Of a DNA stretch of 64,000 nt, positions 1 to 7,965 are shown piece by piece. This DNA is from Rhizobium sp. TH135 (GTDB lineage: Bacteria; Pseudomonadota; Alphaproteobacteria; Rhizobiales; Rhizobiaceae): assembly GCF_002855515.1 (NCBI RefSeq), contig NZ_PKRP01000009.1, forward strand, positions 62,001-126,000, in the 5' to 3' direction. A program made the translations under genes and the position numbers. The notes beneath the pieces were generated by a model that was not told where the DNA came from, did no database searches, and saw only the letters and a program-made list of their open reading frames with translations. Each line of letters starts with the position of its first letter. Within the stretch, counting starts at the first letter, position 1.

Positions 1-516
1 GCACTCGTTGCGGTCGCGGCCTATGCTCTGGCGGGCCTTTGGATGGCGGTGGGCATTGAGGGCTATCGTATTGTCGGCGACTACTTGACGGGTGGCCCAT
101 CCAATCCGCTGCATTTCGAGGTTGAGAAGACGGCGACATGGCTGACGGCCTATGCAGATCGTCCGTGGATCGCGGTGGCGCCTGTCATGGGCATCTTGGG
201 TGGTGTGCTGACCTTCCTCGGCCTGCGCGCAGGCCGGGAAGTCTCCACGCTGCTGTTCTCGAAGATGGCGATCCTCGGCGTGATTTCTTCCGTTGGCCTG
301 ACGATGTTCCCTTTCATCATGCCTTCCTCGTCCGACCCGCAATCGTCGCTGACGGTGTGGAATAGCTCTTCGTCCCATCTGACGCTGTTCATCATGCTGG
401 TGGTGACCGTGATCTTCATGCCGCTGATCCTGATGTACACGGCCTGGGTCTACAAGGTTCTGTGGGGCAAGGTCACCGAAGCCGACGTCACCGACAACTC
501 GCACTCGGTCTACTAA
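1..516 (+). CDS. cydB: Cytochrome bd ubiquinol oxidase subunit II, C-terminal part
   Basis: The reading frame is open from the first base, so the 5' part lies outside the window; 171 residues are visible. The sequence matches the C-terminal half of CydB, the membrane subunit of the quinol-oxidising bd oxidase. It has a WMAVGIEGYRI segment, several hydrophobic helices, a FPFIMPSSSDP loop and a final helix ending in a YKVLWGKV-type tail. CydB pairs with CydA to reduce oxygen at high affinity in the inner membrane. A cydX gene 660 bases downstream confirms a cyd operon. A ferritin-like gene lies between the two. Confidence 0.93.
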   Translation, partial: ALVAVAAYALAGLWMAVGIEGYRIVGDYLTGGPSNPLHFEVEKTATWLTAYADRPWIAVAPVMGILGGVLTFLGLRAGREVSTLLFSKMAILGVISSVGLTMFPFIMPSSSDPQSSLTVWNSSSSHLTLFIMLVVTVIFMPLILMYTAWVYKVLWGKVTEADVTDNSHSVY

Positions 517-600
517 CGGGCGGTCCCTTCGCCCCAGGAACAAAGGCTGCACCGGGCCATAATGTTCGGTCAGCCAGCCCAACCAGATAGGATTGAATCG

Positions 601-1131
601 ATGAAACGACCTCTTTCGCTTTGCACTGTGGCCACTCTGGCCGGATTGGCCGCGGGCCCGGCGCTGGCCGCTCCACTGCCAGAGGCCGCCCAGACGGCGG
701 TGTTGCGCGCCCTTGACGACGAATACCACGCCGAGGCCGTCTATGCCGCAACACTCGCCGCATTTGGCGATGTGCGGCCATTCTCGAATATTATCAAGGC
801 CGAGCGCAAGCATCAGGCTGCCCTGCTGGATCTGATGAAAACCTATGACATGGTCGCGCCCGCCAACGGGTACCTCACGGGTGACAAACCGCTTGAGGCA
901 CTGCCCGCTACCTTGCAAGAGGTTTGCGCAGTTGGCGTTGCCGCCGAAATTGAGAATGCTCGCTTGTATGACGAAGACCTGCTTCCTGCGGTGATGCGTT
1001 ATCCTGACATAACACGCGTGTTTACCGCTTTGCGGGATGCCTCGATTAACAACCACCTTCCGGCGTTTCAGCGCTGCGCCGCCGGAGGCGGGCAGGGCAA
1101 AGGCAAAGGGAATGGTCAGTCCAAAGGCTGA
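601..1131 (+). CDS. DUF2202 ferritin-like secreted protein
   Basis: This 176-residue protein starts with a typical signal peptide (cleavage probably after ALA, near residue 23), so it should act in the periplasm. The mature part is helical and rich in Glu and His at ferritin-like positions (DDEYHAE, KAERKHQ, EIENARLYDEDL), as in DUF2202. It ends in a flexible Gly/Lys-rich tail. An upstream in-frame ATG at 562 would put residues before the signal peptide, so 601 is the better start. It sits between cydB and cydX and is probably co-transcribed with them. Its role is unknown; metal or oxygen handling near the oxidase is a guess from the fold. Confidence 0.8.
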   Translation: MKRPLSLCTVATLAGLAAGPALAAPLPEAAQTAVLRALDDEYHAEAVYAATLAAFGDVRPFSNIIKAERKHQAALLDLMKTYDMVAPANGYLTGDKPLEALPATLQEVCAVGVAAEIENARLYDEDLLPAVMRYPDITRVFTALRDASINNHLPAFQRCAAGGGQGKGKGNGQSKG

Positions 1132-1174
1132 TCCCGGATCGGCCGACAGGTCGCGAATTAGAAAGGACTGAAAA

Positions 1175-1291
1175 ATGTGGTACTTCGCCTGGATCCTCGG
1201 TCTCCCACTGGCGGCCATCTTTGCGGTTATGAACGCGATGTGGCTGGAGATGAAGGAAGATGAAAAGAGACTGAACGACAACGGTTCGTGA
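1175..1291 (+). CDS. cydX: Cytochrome bd oxidase small subunit CydX
   Basis: This short gene encodes 38 residues. The N-terminus MWYFAWILGLPLA is the hallmark of CydX/YbgT, followed by a single membrane helix (AAIFAVMNAMWLE) and a charged cytoplasmic tail (KEDEKRLNDNGS). A good ribosome binding site, GAAAGGA, lies 7 bases upstream. CydX stabilises the haems of the CydAB complex. Its position downstream of cydB supports the call, although a DUF2202 gene has come in between. Confidence 0.93.
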   Translation: MWYFAWILGLPLAAIFAVMNAMWLEMKEDEKRLNDNGS

Positions 1292-1396
1292 TCTGCCACT
1301 CGGACTGATTTCATCTGATCTGATGGCATTATGGCCAGGCGTGATTACTCGTTCGTCTGGTCGTTTCATCTCCACACTCAGTAACGGACAGAAGCA

Positions 1397-2374
1397 ATGA
1401 CGACTGCAGACACTCACCCAGTCGCAACAATTCGGCTTGCGCATTACCCTGTCACGTTCTTCGCCGTGGGGATGGGTATGATGGGGCTCACGCTGGCCAT
1501 CCGGGCGGCCGAACACGCCTACGCATTTAGCAATCTGGCCTCCAGGGGAGCCTTAACACTATCGGTGGTCATGCTAGTTGCAGTAGCGATTGGCTACTCC
1601 GCCAAGGTCTTCAATCACTTTGCCGAAGTGAAGGCAGAGTGGAATCATCCCGTGCGGATAGCCTTCTTCCCAGCAATATCGATTTCGTTGCTGTTGTTGT
1701 CAGCCGGGCTGTTTGATCTAGTGCCAGGGGTTGCACACATTGTCTGGCTTTCGGCCACTGCCATACAAGGTATTCTGGCGCTGTCGGTGATCGGCGCCTG
1801 GATCGGTCATCGTCCCTTCCAACAAGGGCAGTTGACGCCGGCATGGTTCATCCCGGCCGTTGGCAATGTCATCGTGCCGCTGGCAGGTGCCAGGCTCGGT
1901 TACATGGAGGTGTCCTGGCTGTTCTTCTCTGGCGGACTCATCTTCTGGCTGGTGCTCCTGACATTGGTCATGAACCGCCTTATGTTTCACGATCCTTTGC
2001 CGGGCCGTATGGTGCCGACGCTGATGATCCTGGTTGCGCCGCCCGCCGTGGCCTTCACTGCATGGTTGCGGTTGACGGGAGAGGTTGGCAATTTCGGACA
2101 CTTCCTCCTCTCTGTGGCCTATGTCTTTGCGCTGCTCGTTTTGACGCAGTGGCCGAAGTTTCGGACCATGCCTTTCGCGCTTTCCTGGTGGGCACTTTCC
2201 TTTCCTCTCGCGGCCTTGTCGATCGCAAGCTTTGGCTATGCCGAAGCTGCAAGCTCGGCGGCCCATCGCTACATAGGGACGGGTCTTCTGGTGCTCCTGA
2301 TGGCCATCGTCGTCGGGCTGATCGTGCGTACGGCACTTGCAATGCGGGCCGGTGCGATCTGCGTGCCTGAGTGA
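1397..2374 (+). CDS. SLAC1/TehA-family anion channel or transporter
   Basis: This 325-residue protein consists almost entirely of about ten hydrophobic helices, with the pattern of the tellurite-resistance/dicarboxylate transporter (TDT) family. The family includes TehA, plant SLAC1 and the fungal sulfite exporter Ssu1. The PVTFFAVGMGMMGL start, the GxAxxVFNHFAE segment and the WFIPAVGN loop fit the family. It lies between the cyd genes and sulfide:quinone oxidoreductase, on the same strand but 167 bases from the latter. Substrate cannot be read from sequence; sulfite or another anion is possible given the neighbours. Confidence 0.85.
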   Translation: MTTADTHPVATIRLAHYPVTFFAVGMGMMGLTLAIRAAEHAYAFSNLASRGALTLSVVMLVAVAIGYSAKVFNHFAEVKAEWNHPVRIAFFPAISISLLLLSAGLFDLVPGVAHIVWLSATAIQGILALSVIGAWIGHRPFQQGQLTPAWFIPAVGNVIVPLAGARLGYMEVSWLFFSGGLIFWLVLLTLVMNRLMFHDPLPGRMVPTLMILVAPPAVAFTAWLRLTGEVGNFGHFLLSVAYVFALLVLTQWPKFRTMPFALSWWALSFPLAALSIASFGYAEAASSAAHRYIGTGLLVLLMAIVVGLIVRTALAMRAGAICVPE

Positions 2375-2473
2375 AACATCGCTTCCGAGTTCGACGATAC
2401 TAACAAGCTGCTCGGTAACCGCTGAGTGTCGCCGGGCTCGCAATTTGCAACACATATGGTTTTATGAATGCGT

Positions 2474-2487
2474 TTGATCTTTATCAA
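2474..2487 (+). promoter_or_regulatory. FNR/FixK-type box upstream of sqr
   Basis: TTGATCTTTATCAA is a perfect match to the TTGAT-N4-ATCAA consensus of FNR/FixK/Anr regulators. It lies 54 bases before the sqr start at 2542. It overlaps the 5' part of the longer open frame that begins at 2464, which argues for the downstream start. It suggests low-oxygen induction of sulfide oxidation. Confidence 0.7.
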
Positions 2488-2541
2488 ATGGCGGCTGGCA
2501 AACTTGTGGCAAAGATACGGCAATTCTCGGAGGAGAACACC

Positions 2542-3885
2542 ATGAAACTAACAGATTTACAGACTTCCCGTCGCGCCTTGCTCGGCTTCGGTGTGGCGGG
2601 CTTGGCTGCTGCAACAGTTGGCCTTCCGGCGCGCGCTGCCCGGATTGCGACGAAAGCCCGCATTGTCATCATTGGGGCGGGGGCTGCAGGCACCGCTCTC
2701 GCCAACCATCTGGTGGCACGGCTCGATGGTGCCCAGATCACGATCGTCGATGCGCGCGCCGAGCATCTCTATCAGCCCGGTCTATCGCTGGTGGCTGCGG
2801 GTTTGAAGCCTGCTAGCTATACACTGTCAAAAACCACCGATTGGCTGCCGGACGGTATTGCCCTGATCGCTGAGCACGCGGGTCAGATCGACCCGGTCGC
2901 GAAAACCGTTGCAACCACGGGCGGGCAGATCCTGCCTTACGATTTTCTGGTCGTCGCACCCGGGCTCGTGCTGGACCATGATGCCATCGAGGGTTTCTCA
3001 CTGGATCTCGTCGGCCAGAACGGTATCGGCGCATTGTATGCAGGACCTGAATATGCGGCTCGAACATGGCAGGCAGCGTCGGAGTTCACCGAGAAAGGCG
3101 GCATCGGTCTGTTCACGCGGCCAGCCACGGAGATGAAATGCGCGGGCGCACCGCTCAAACACACGTTTCTGATCGAGGATATTGCCAGCCGCGGCGGTGC
3201 GGCCGGAAAATATGAGATGCACTACGCCGCTCCGCAGCAGGCTCTATTCTCCGTGCCGATCGTGCATGAAAAAGTGCGCATGTTGTTTGAAGAGCGCGGA
3301 ATCGCCTCACATTTCGGTCACAGGCTGAAATCCATCGAGCCAGGTACGAAACGCGCGACCTTCGTGGAAACGAAACTCGACCCCATCACCAAGGTTGAAA
3401 TGCAGTCTGAAGTCGAGATGCCTTACGACTATCTGCATGTGATCCCGCCGCAGCGGGCGCCTGATGTCATTCGGCAGTCCGGTCTGTCCTGGGCGGACAA
3501 ATGGACCGATCAGGGTTGGGTCGAGGTCGACATGCAAACCCTGCGTCATCTGCGCTATCCCGAGATCTTTGCCCTGGGCGATGTGGCCGGTGTGCCGAAG
3601 GGAAAAACGGCTGCCTCGGTCAAGTGGATGGTGCCTGTCGTCGAAGACCATCTGGTCGCGGCCATAGAGGGGCGCGAGGGCACTGCGGTCTATGACGGAT
3701 ATACCTCTTGCCCCCTGATCACCCGGGTGGGTCGCGCCATGCTGGTCGAGTTCGACTACCACAACAATCTGGTCCCCTCGTTTCCGGGCGTCATAGCACC
3801 GCTGGAGGAGCTATGGATCAGCTGGCTCATGAAAGAGGTGGCCCTCAAGGCGACCTATAATGCAATGCTGCGCGGCAAGGCCTGA
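2542..3885 (+). CDS. sqr: Sulfide:quinone oxidoreductase (type II-like), FAD-dependent
   Basis: This 447-residue flavoprotein starts at 2542, preceded by CGGAGGAGAA. An upstream ATG at 2464 would swallow the FNR box. It has a Tat-like leader (SRRALLGFG, residues 9-17), a Rossmann FAD motif IVIIGAGAAG (41-50), and a second dinucleotide motif in EIFALGDVAG near 341-350. Cys200 (EMKCAGAP) and Cys390 (YTSCPLI) match the two redox cysteines of type II SQR; no third cysteine of the type I pattern is visible. It would oxidise sulfide to a persulfide and pass electrons to quinone at the membrane. DUF5368 follows after 10 bases. Flavocytochrome c sulfide dehydrogenase is a less likely alternative. Confidence 0.87.
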   Translation: MKLTDLQTSRRALLGFGVAGLAAATVGLPARAARIATKARIVIIGAGAAGTALANHLVARLDGAQITIVDARAEHLYQPGLSLVAAGLKPASYTLSKTTDWLPDGIALIAEHAGQIDPVAKTVATTGGQILPYDFLVVAPGLVLDHDAIEGFSLDLVGQNGIGALYAGPEYAARTWQAASEFTEKGGIGLFTRPATEMKCAGAPLKHTFLIEDIASRGGAAGKYEMHYAAPQQALFSVPIVHEKVRMLFEERGIASHFGHRLKSIEPGTKRATFVETKLDPITKVEMQSEVEMPYDYLHVIPPQRAPDVIRQSGLSWADKWTDQGWVEVDMQTLRHLRYPEIFALGDVAGVPKGKTAASVKWMVPVVEDHLVAAIEGREGTAVYDGYTSCPLITRVGRAMLVEFDYHNNLVPSFPGVIAPLEELWISWLMKEVALKATYNAMLRGKA

Positions 3886-3895
3886 GGAGGACGCC

Positions 3896-4255
3896 ATGAA
3901 AGAACTGACATTCGAAACCCTCATCGCCGTGTTCGAAGAGATCTTCAGCCCCGGCCTGTTCTGGGCCATGGTCGTCGCCGCGATCGTCGTGACACTGGCT
4001 TATCTATATGTCCTGATCCGCGATCGATCGATGTCGATGCGCAAGTTCCTGCTGGCGCAACTCGCCATGCCCTTTGGTGCAGTTGCGGCCGTCGTCTTCG
4101 TGCAATCTGTGACAAATTCTCATCTGCGCGACATCGGTGGGCCTGTCGACATTATCGTGCTGTTGGGTGTGGCCGCCATGGGGGCTGTGGGAGCGGCGAT
4201 CCTGGTCTATACTGCCCAGTCTCTGTTCTTCAGAACGAAGAGCCTGAGCCAGTGA
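3896..4255 (+). CDS. DUF5368 family membrane protein
   Basis: This 119-residue protein has three predicted membrane segments (about residues 18-38, 57-77 and 88-110). It resembles the DUF5368 family, whose function is unknown to me. It begins 10 bases after sqr, with its ribosome binding site GAGGAGG overlapping the sqr stop, so the two are clearly co-translated. The context suggests an accessory or quinone-side membrane partner of sulfide oxidation, which is inference only. Confidence 0.75.
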   Translation: MKELTFETLIAVFEEIFSPGLFWAMVVAAIVVTLAYLYVLIRDRSMSMRKFLLAQLAMPFGAVAAVVFVQSVTNSHLRDIGGPVDIIVLLGVAAMGAVGAAILVYTAQSLFFRTKSLSQ

Positions 4256-4280
4256 AGCCGGGCTGGAGCCAGTATCTTTG

Positions 4281-4892
4281 ATGAATGACGCAGAGCAGAG
4301 GCGCTGGAATAGTCGCTTCGATACCGACGACTATGTGTTTGGTGAGGCCCCCAACGCGTTTCTGCGGACCCATGCTCCCGCCCCTAACAGAGGGCGGGCG
4401 CTATGCGTTGCAGACGGCGAGGGCCGCAATGGCGTATGGTTGGCGGAACAAGGCTGGCAGGTCGTATCACTGGATTTCTCGGCTGTCGCCCAGCGCAAAG
4501 CCGAAGGGCTGGCGATCCGTCGCGGTGTATCAATCGAATTGGTGCATGCGGATGTTCACGCGTGGCAGTATCCGGTGGCCGCGTATGACCTGGTGGTGGA
4601 TATCTTCAGCCAGTTCAGCTCGCCTGATCAACGGGCCCGGAAATGGGCCGCCATGAAAACGGCTCTAAGACCTGGAGGTCATCTCGTAGTTCAGGGATAC
4701 ACACCCGAACAATTGCGTCATCGAACCGGTGGGCCAAGTGATCCGGCGCAGCTTTATACGCGAGAAATGCTGCTGTCCGCCTTTGGACACTTTGAAATCC
4801 TTCACTTAGTCGCAGAAGAAGTCCTCCTTGACGAGGGATCAGGGCATAGCGGGCCGTCCGCTGTTATCGGACTCGTAGCCCGTAAAGGCTGA
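4281..4892 (+). CDS. Class I SAM-dependent methyltransferase (TehB/thiol methyltransferase-like)
   Basis: This 203-residue protein has a Rossmann methyltransferase core. Motif I is degenerate but recognisable (ALCVADGEGRNGVWLAE, about residues 41-57), with an acidic end of strand 2 (VVSLDFS) and a post-core LRPGGHLVVQGY segment near residue 135. The N-terminus WNSRFDTDDYVFGEAPNAFL is typical of the TehB-like and thiol methyltransferases of the ubiE superfamily. It starts 25 bases after DUF5368 and probably belongs to the sqr operon. Methylation of sulfide or other thiols is plausible but unproven. Confidence 0.82.
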   Translation: MNDAEQRRWNSRFDTDDYVFGEAPNAFLRTHAPAPNRGRALCVADGEGRNGVWLAEQGWQVVSLDFSAVAQRKAEGLAIRRGVSIELVHADVHAWQYPVAAYDLVVDIFSQFSSPDQRARKWAAMKTALRPGGHLVVQGYTPEQLRHRTGGPSDPAQLYTREMLLSAFGHFEILHLVAEEVLLDEGSGHSGPSAVIGLVARKG

Positions 4893-4926
4893 CCGACTTA
4901 GGGTTCCCCCGCAATGGTGCGTTGGT

Positions 4927-5484
4927 TTAGTAGAAGCCGATTTCGCGGGCGCTGATATCCGCATCGTGGTTGCGACCGTAAGCGGCTATCGCGATCGATG
5001 TCAGGCTACTTGCGCGGGGAACGTTGCGCAAGATCGGTCCAGACGCTTTGAACTCAGTAAGGGGAAGTCGCACCTCGGTCCAAGTCCGCGTAACATCAAA
5101 TCCGGCCTGATAGAATTGCCAGGGCAAGATCGTGCCTCCTGTGCGCAGGTGCACGAAGTACCTCTGATCGTTTCCACGGACCAGCAAGCGTATTCCGATC
5201 GTGTTTTCTGGTGCTGCATCCTGCGACTTCATGCGGATCTGAATGAAGCCGCCATTGTTGGCGGTGCTAACGTTACCGGTCATGCGCGCATGCGCATGTC
5301 CTTCTTCGTTTTCGAATTGCACCTGCCCCGATGATTTTCCGCCCATCACGGTGTCTGCGAAAAAGCGCCAGCGCGTTTCGGGTTGCAGCTTGAAATCGTC
5401 GATCAACATGTCGCTCGCCAGCGCCGGTGTGTAAGCCGACAGTATCAAGGTGATCACTGTCGCAAGTCCAATTTTGAAACGCAT
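4927..5484 (-). CDS. Secreted CIA30-family protein
   Basis: This 185-residue protein has a clear signal peptide (cleavage near ALA-S, residue 23-24). The rest is a beta-rich domain with the signatures of the complex I intermediate-associated protein 30 family: DDFKLQPETRWRFFADTVMGG, NGGFIQIRM, and PWQFYQAGFDVTRTWTEVRLPL. In bacteria these are usually secreted lectin-like proteins of unknown role. It runs opposite to the sqr group and in the same direction as the downstream methyltransferase, TSUP and hydrolase genes. Confidence 0.8.
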   Translation of the reverse strand: MRFKIGLATVITLILSAYTPALASDMLIDDFKLQPETRWRFFADTVMGGKSSGQVQFENEEGHAHARMTGNVSTANNGGFIQIRMKSQDAAPENTIGIRLLVRGNDQRYFVHLRTGGTILPWQFYQAGFDVTRTWTEVRLPLTEFKASGPILRNVPRASSLTSIAIAAYGRNHDADISAREIGFY

Positions 5485-5528
5485 CTGGTTGTCCTATATC
5501 CTCTCGGGGGGTGACGCGAAGTCAAATC

Positions 5529-6152
5529 TCACGTCTCAGGCTTACGCGCGACGATGTAGGGGTTTTGCGAATACTTGCCGAAGATCCGCTCGTCCGTGAT
5601 CTCAAAACCAGCATCTATGATCGAGTGCCGAAGCTCGGGGATGCTGTGTTGCCTGACCGCAGGAAATAGGCCTACGAACTGCAGCGCACGAAACAGAAGA
5701 CGAAACTTGAACTTCAGGTCGGCGAAACACCAGGTTTTTGAGATAAGCAGACCGCCAGGTTTTAGATTGGCGAATATCTGCGCCAAGGTGGCTGGTTGAT
5801 CTTCCACCAGATGCAGAACGTTGAAGGCGCAGATGACGTCGAACGGACCACCATCATAGGCATTCTCAGCGTCCGCAATCTTGAAGGTCAGGTTGGCGCC
5901 CGCAGGTTTGTCCTGAGCGATCTTGATCATCTCAGCCGAGAAATCTGTCGCTGTCCAGTGTGACACATGGGGCGCAAGCCGGATTGCCGTGCCGCCGGTA
6001 CCACAGCCGAGCTCAAGGACGTGATCTCCGGGTTTGAGACGTGACGCGACATCGCCGATCATGGCGTCATAGGCCACCACGTCTTTGAGCGGGCGCGCTG
6101 CATAGCGCCCGGCGATTCGGTTCCAGAATTTCTGCTGCTTAGACAAAGACAT
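5529..6152 (-). CDS. Class I SAM-dependent methyltransferase
   Basis: This 207-residue methyltransferase has motif I VLELGCGTGGTAIRLAP, the strand-2 region TATDFSAEMIKIA, and FDVICAFNVLHLVED followed by LKPGGLLISKTW. It follows the TSUP exporter gene. An ATG at 6167 overlaps the TSUP stop codon and is in frame, but AAAGG just inside it better serves the ATG at 6152. The substrate is unknown. Its place after a persulfide hydrolase and a sulfite exporter suggests a thiol or sulfur-related acceptor, as inference. Confidence 0.83.
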   Translation of the reverse strand: MSLSKQQKFWNRIAGRYAARPLKDVVAYDAMIGDVASRLKPGDHVLELGCGTGGTAIRLAPHVSHWTATDFSAEMIKIAQDKPAGANLTFKIADAENAYDGGPFDVICAFNVLHLVEDQPATLAQIFANLKPGGLLISKTWCFADLKFKFRLLFRALQFVGLFPAVRQHSIPELRHSIIDAGFEITDERIFGKYSQNPYIVARKPET

Positions 6153-6166
6153 TTCCAAACCTTTCA

Positions 6167-6958
6167 TCAGAGCGGCAGGATCGCAGCGCTGCTTTTGTAC
6201 AGGACATAAAATGCGACGACGATGATCAGCACAGCGAAGATCCGGTTGAGGAGGTTTCGCTTTGTCGACAGACGAGTTGCCAGCAGCATGCCGCCGACGC
6301 CGCCGATCACGCCGCCACCGATAAACTCGGCCGCGATCGCCCAGTCGATCAGGCCCGAGGCTGCGTAGTTGATCGCAGTGGCGAGGCCGAAGGTGCCAAC
6401 GGCGAGAAGCGACGACCCGACCGCGTTGATCATCGGCATGCCGGTCGCGAGCATCAGGCCCGGCACGATCAGGAACCCTCCGCCAATTCCGAAGAAGCCG
6501 GATGCTGCTCCTGCCGCTATGGCAACAGCCGCCGTTTTCCAGCATGTCAGGCCATCTGTCTTGACGACGTCTGACGCTATGGTCCTCCGGGGCCGGAGCA
6601 TCAGGGCTGCAACGACCAGCATCAGCAGGCCAAACAGGAAAAGCAGCTTGTGCCCGTCGAATGCTTTCCCGAGTGTTGAGCCGGCGAGTGCGCCTACCGT
6701 CCCGGTGGCGGCAAAAACAAAGGCGCAACGCCACCAGACATGCCCTTTGCGAGCATGACCGATGAGGTTGACATAGGCATTGATCGAAACGGCCAGAGCG
6801 CCGGTGCCGATTGCGATATGTGGCTGTGAGATGCCGACTACATAAAGCAACAGAGGTGTCGCCAGAATGGAGCCTCCGCCGCCGATCAGTCCAAGCGTGA
6901 AGCCTACCAGCCCGCCCGAACCGACAGCCGTCAGAGCCTGGGTGACGAGGTCGTTCAT
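6167..6958 (-). CDS. TauE/SafE family sulfite/anion exporter (TSUP)
   Basis: This 263-residue integral membrane protein has eight or so helices and the two repeated TSUP signatures, GFTLGLIGGGGSILATPLL near the N-terminus and GFFGIGGGFLIVPGL in the second half. The ATG at 6958 overlaps the stop of the upstream persulfide-dioxygenase-like gene (ATGA), showing translational coupling. A TTG two codons earlier is less likely. TSUP proteins export sulfite, sulfoacetate or related anions. Coupling to a persulfide dioxygenase, whose product is sulfite, makes sulfite export the leading idea. Confidence 0.9.
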   Translation of the reverse strand: MNDLVTQALTAVGSGGLVGFTLGLIGGGGSILATPLLLYVVGISQPHIAIGTGALAVSINAYVNLIGHARKGHVWWRCAFVFAATGTVGALAGSTLGKAFDGHKLLFLFGLLMLVVAALMLRPRRTIASDVVKTDGLTCWKTAAVAIAAGAASGFFGIGGGFLIVPGLMLATGMPMINAVGSSLLAVGTFGLATAINYAASGLIDWAIAAEFIGGGVIGGVGGMLLATRLSTKRNLLNRIFAVLIIVVAFYVLYKSSAAILPL

Positions 6959-7833
6959 TCCCAAGGAGCTCCTGCAAGCGCGTCGAGCGGGATCTTCAGA
7001 TAGCGCTTGCCGTTTCCTTCCGGTTCCGGGAGGCGTCCTCCACGGATGTTGACCTGAAGCGCATGCAGGATCAGCTTCGGCATGGGCAGTGTCTTGTCGC
7101 GAGCCTCGCGCAGCTCCACGAAGGACGCCTCGACCTTGCCGGCGATATGCGGATTGCTGCGCTTCTGGTCGGCGACCGTGCTTTCCCAGAGAGGTTTGCG
7201 CCCGTCGGGCTGATAATCGTGACCGGTGAACAGACGCGTGTCATCCGGCAGCGACAGGATTTCCTCGATCGAGGCCCAGAGCCGCTTTGCGCTGCCGCCG
7301 GGAAAATCCGCGCGCGCCGTGCCGCTGTCCGGCATAAACAGCGTATCATGCACAAAGGCGGCGTCGCCGATCACATAGGTGATCGAGGCGAGCGTGTGAC
7401 CAGGTGAGAAGAGGACGCGGCCCTTGAGATCACCCACCGAGAAGGTGTCGCCTGCCTCAAACAGCCGGTCCCACTGCGAGCCATCGGTTTGCAGATCCGG
7501 CCAGTTGTAGATTTCCTTCCAGAGCTTTTGTACCTCAACGACACGCGCGCCGATCGCGGTCGGCGCGCCAGTCTTTTCCTTCAGATACCGAGCGGCGGAA
7601 AAGTGGTCTGCATGGGGATGGGTGTCGAGGATCCACTCGACGCTGAGGCGCTTCTCCCTGATGTAATCCAGGATCGCATCGGCATTGCGAGTCGCGGTTG
7701 CGCCCGACTTTTCGTCATAGTCGAGCACCGGGTCTATGATTGCACACTTCCGTGTCGCAGGATCACTGACGACATATTGGATGCTGAACGTTCGCTCGTC
7801 GAAGAAGCCTTTTACATCGGGCTTTGCAGTCAT
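6955..7833 (-). CDS. blh: Metallo-beta-lactamase-fold persulfide dioxygenase-like hydrolase (Blh/ETHE1 type)
   Basis: This 292-residue protein begins MTAKPDVKGFFDERTFSIQYVV, typical of the Blh/ETHE1 persulfide dioxygenases. The metal motif THPHADH is at residues 71-77, followed by the SPGHTLASI histidine, HDTLFMPDSGTARADF, and a final TGHDY histidine. It would oxidise glutathione persulfide to sulfite. A GAGGG ribosome site precedes the ATG at 7833. The TSUP exporter overlaps its end. The BigR repressor that often accompanies blh in rhizobia is not adjacent. The fused rhodanese of some homologues is absent. Confidence 0.88.
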   Translation of the reverse strand: MTAKPDVKGFFDERTFSIQYVVSDPATRKCAIIDPVLDYDEKSGATATRNADAILDYIREKRLSVEWILDTHPHADHFSAARYLKEKTGAPTAIGARVVEVQKLWKEIYNWPDLQTDGSQWDRLFEAGDTFSVGDLKGRVLFSPGHTLASITYVIGDAAFVHDTLFMPDSGTARADFPGGSAKRLWASIEEILSLPDDTRLFTGHDYQPDGRKPLWESTVADQKRSNPHIAGKVEASFVELREARDKTLPMPKLILHALQVNIRGGRLPEPEGNGKRYLKIPLDALAGAPWE

Positions 7834-7965
7834 GTTGGGTACCCTCGTTAATCTCAGTCGTTGGGCGTTGCGGTTTGTTCTCGCGGTCTGACCGACGCGC
7901 CTAAGTGGGCGCGTAGGTCGATCGGCTGTCGGCACCGTCTAGGATGCAGGATCGCTGAGGGGGGC

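Noticed and set aside
6153..6977. Long N-terminal extension of the methyltransferase frame through the TSUP gene
   Set aside because: The extension is arginine-rich out-of-frame translation of the TSUP exporter; the methyltransferase has its own start at 6152.
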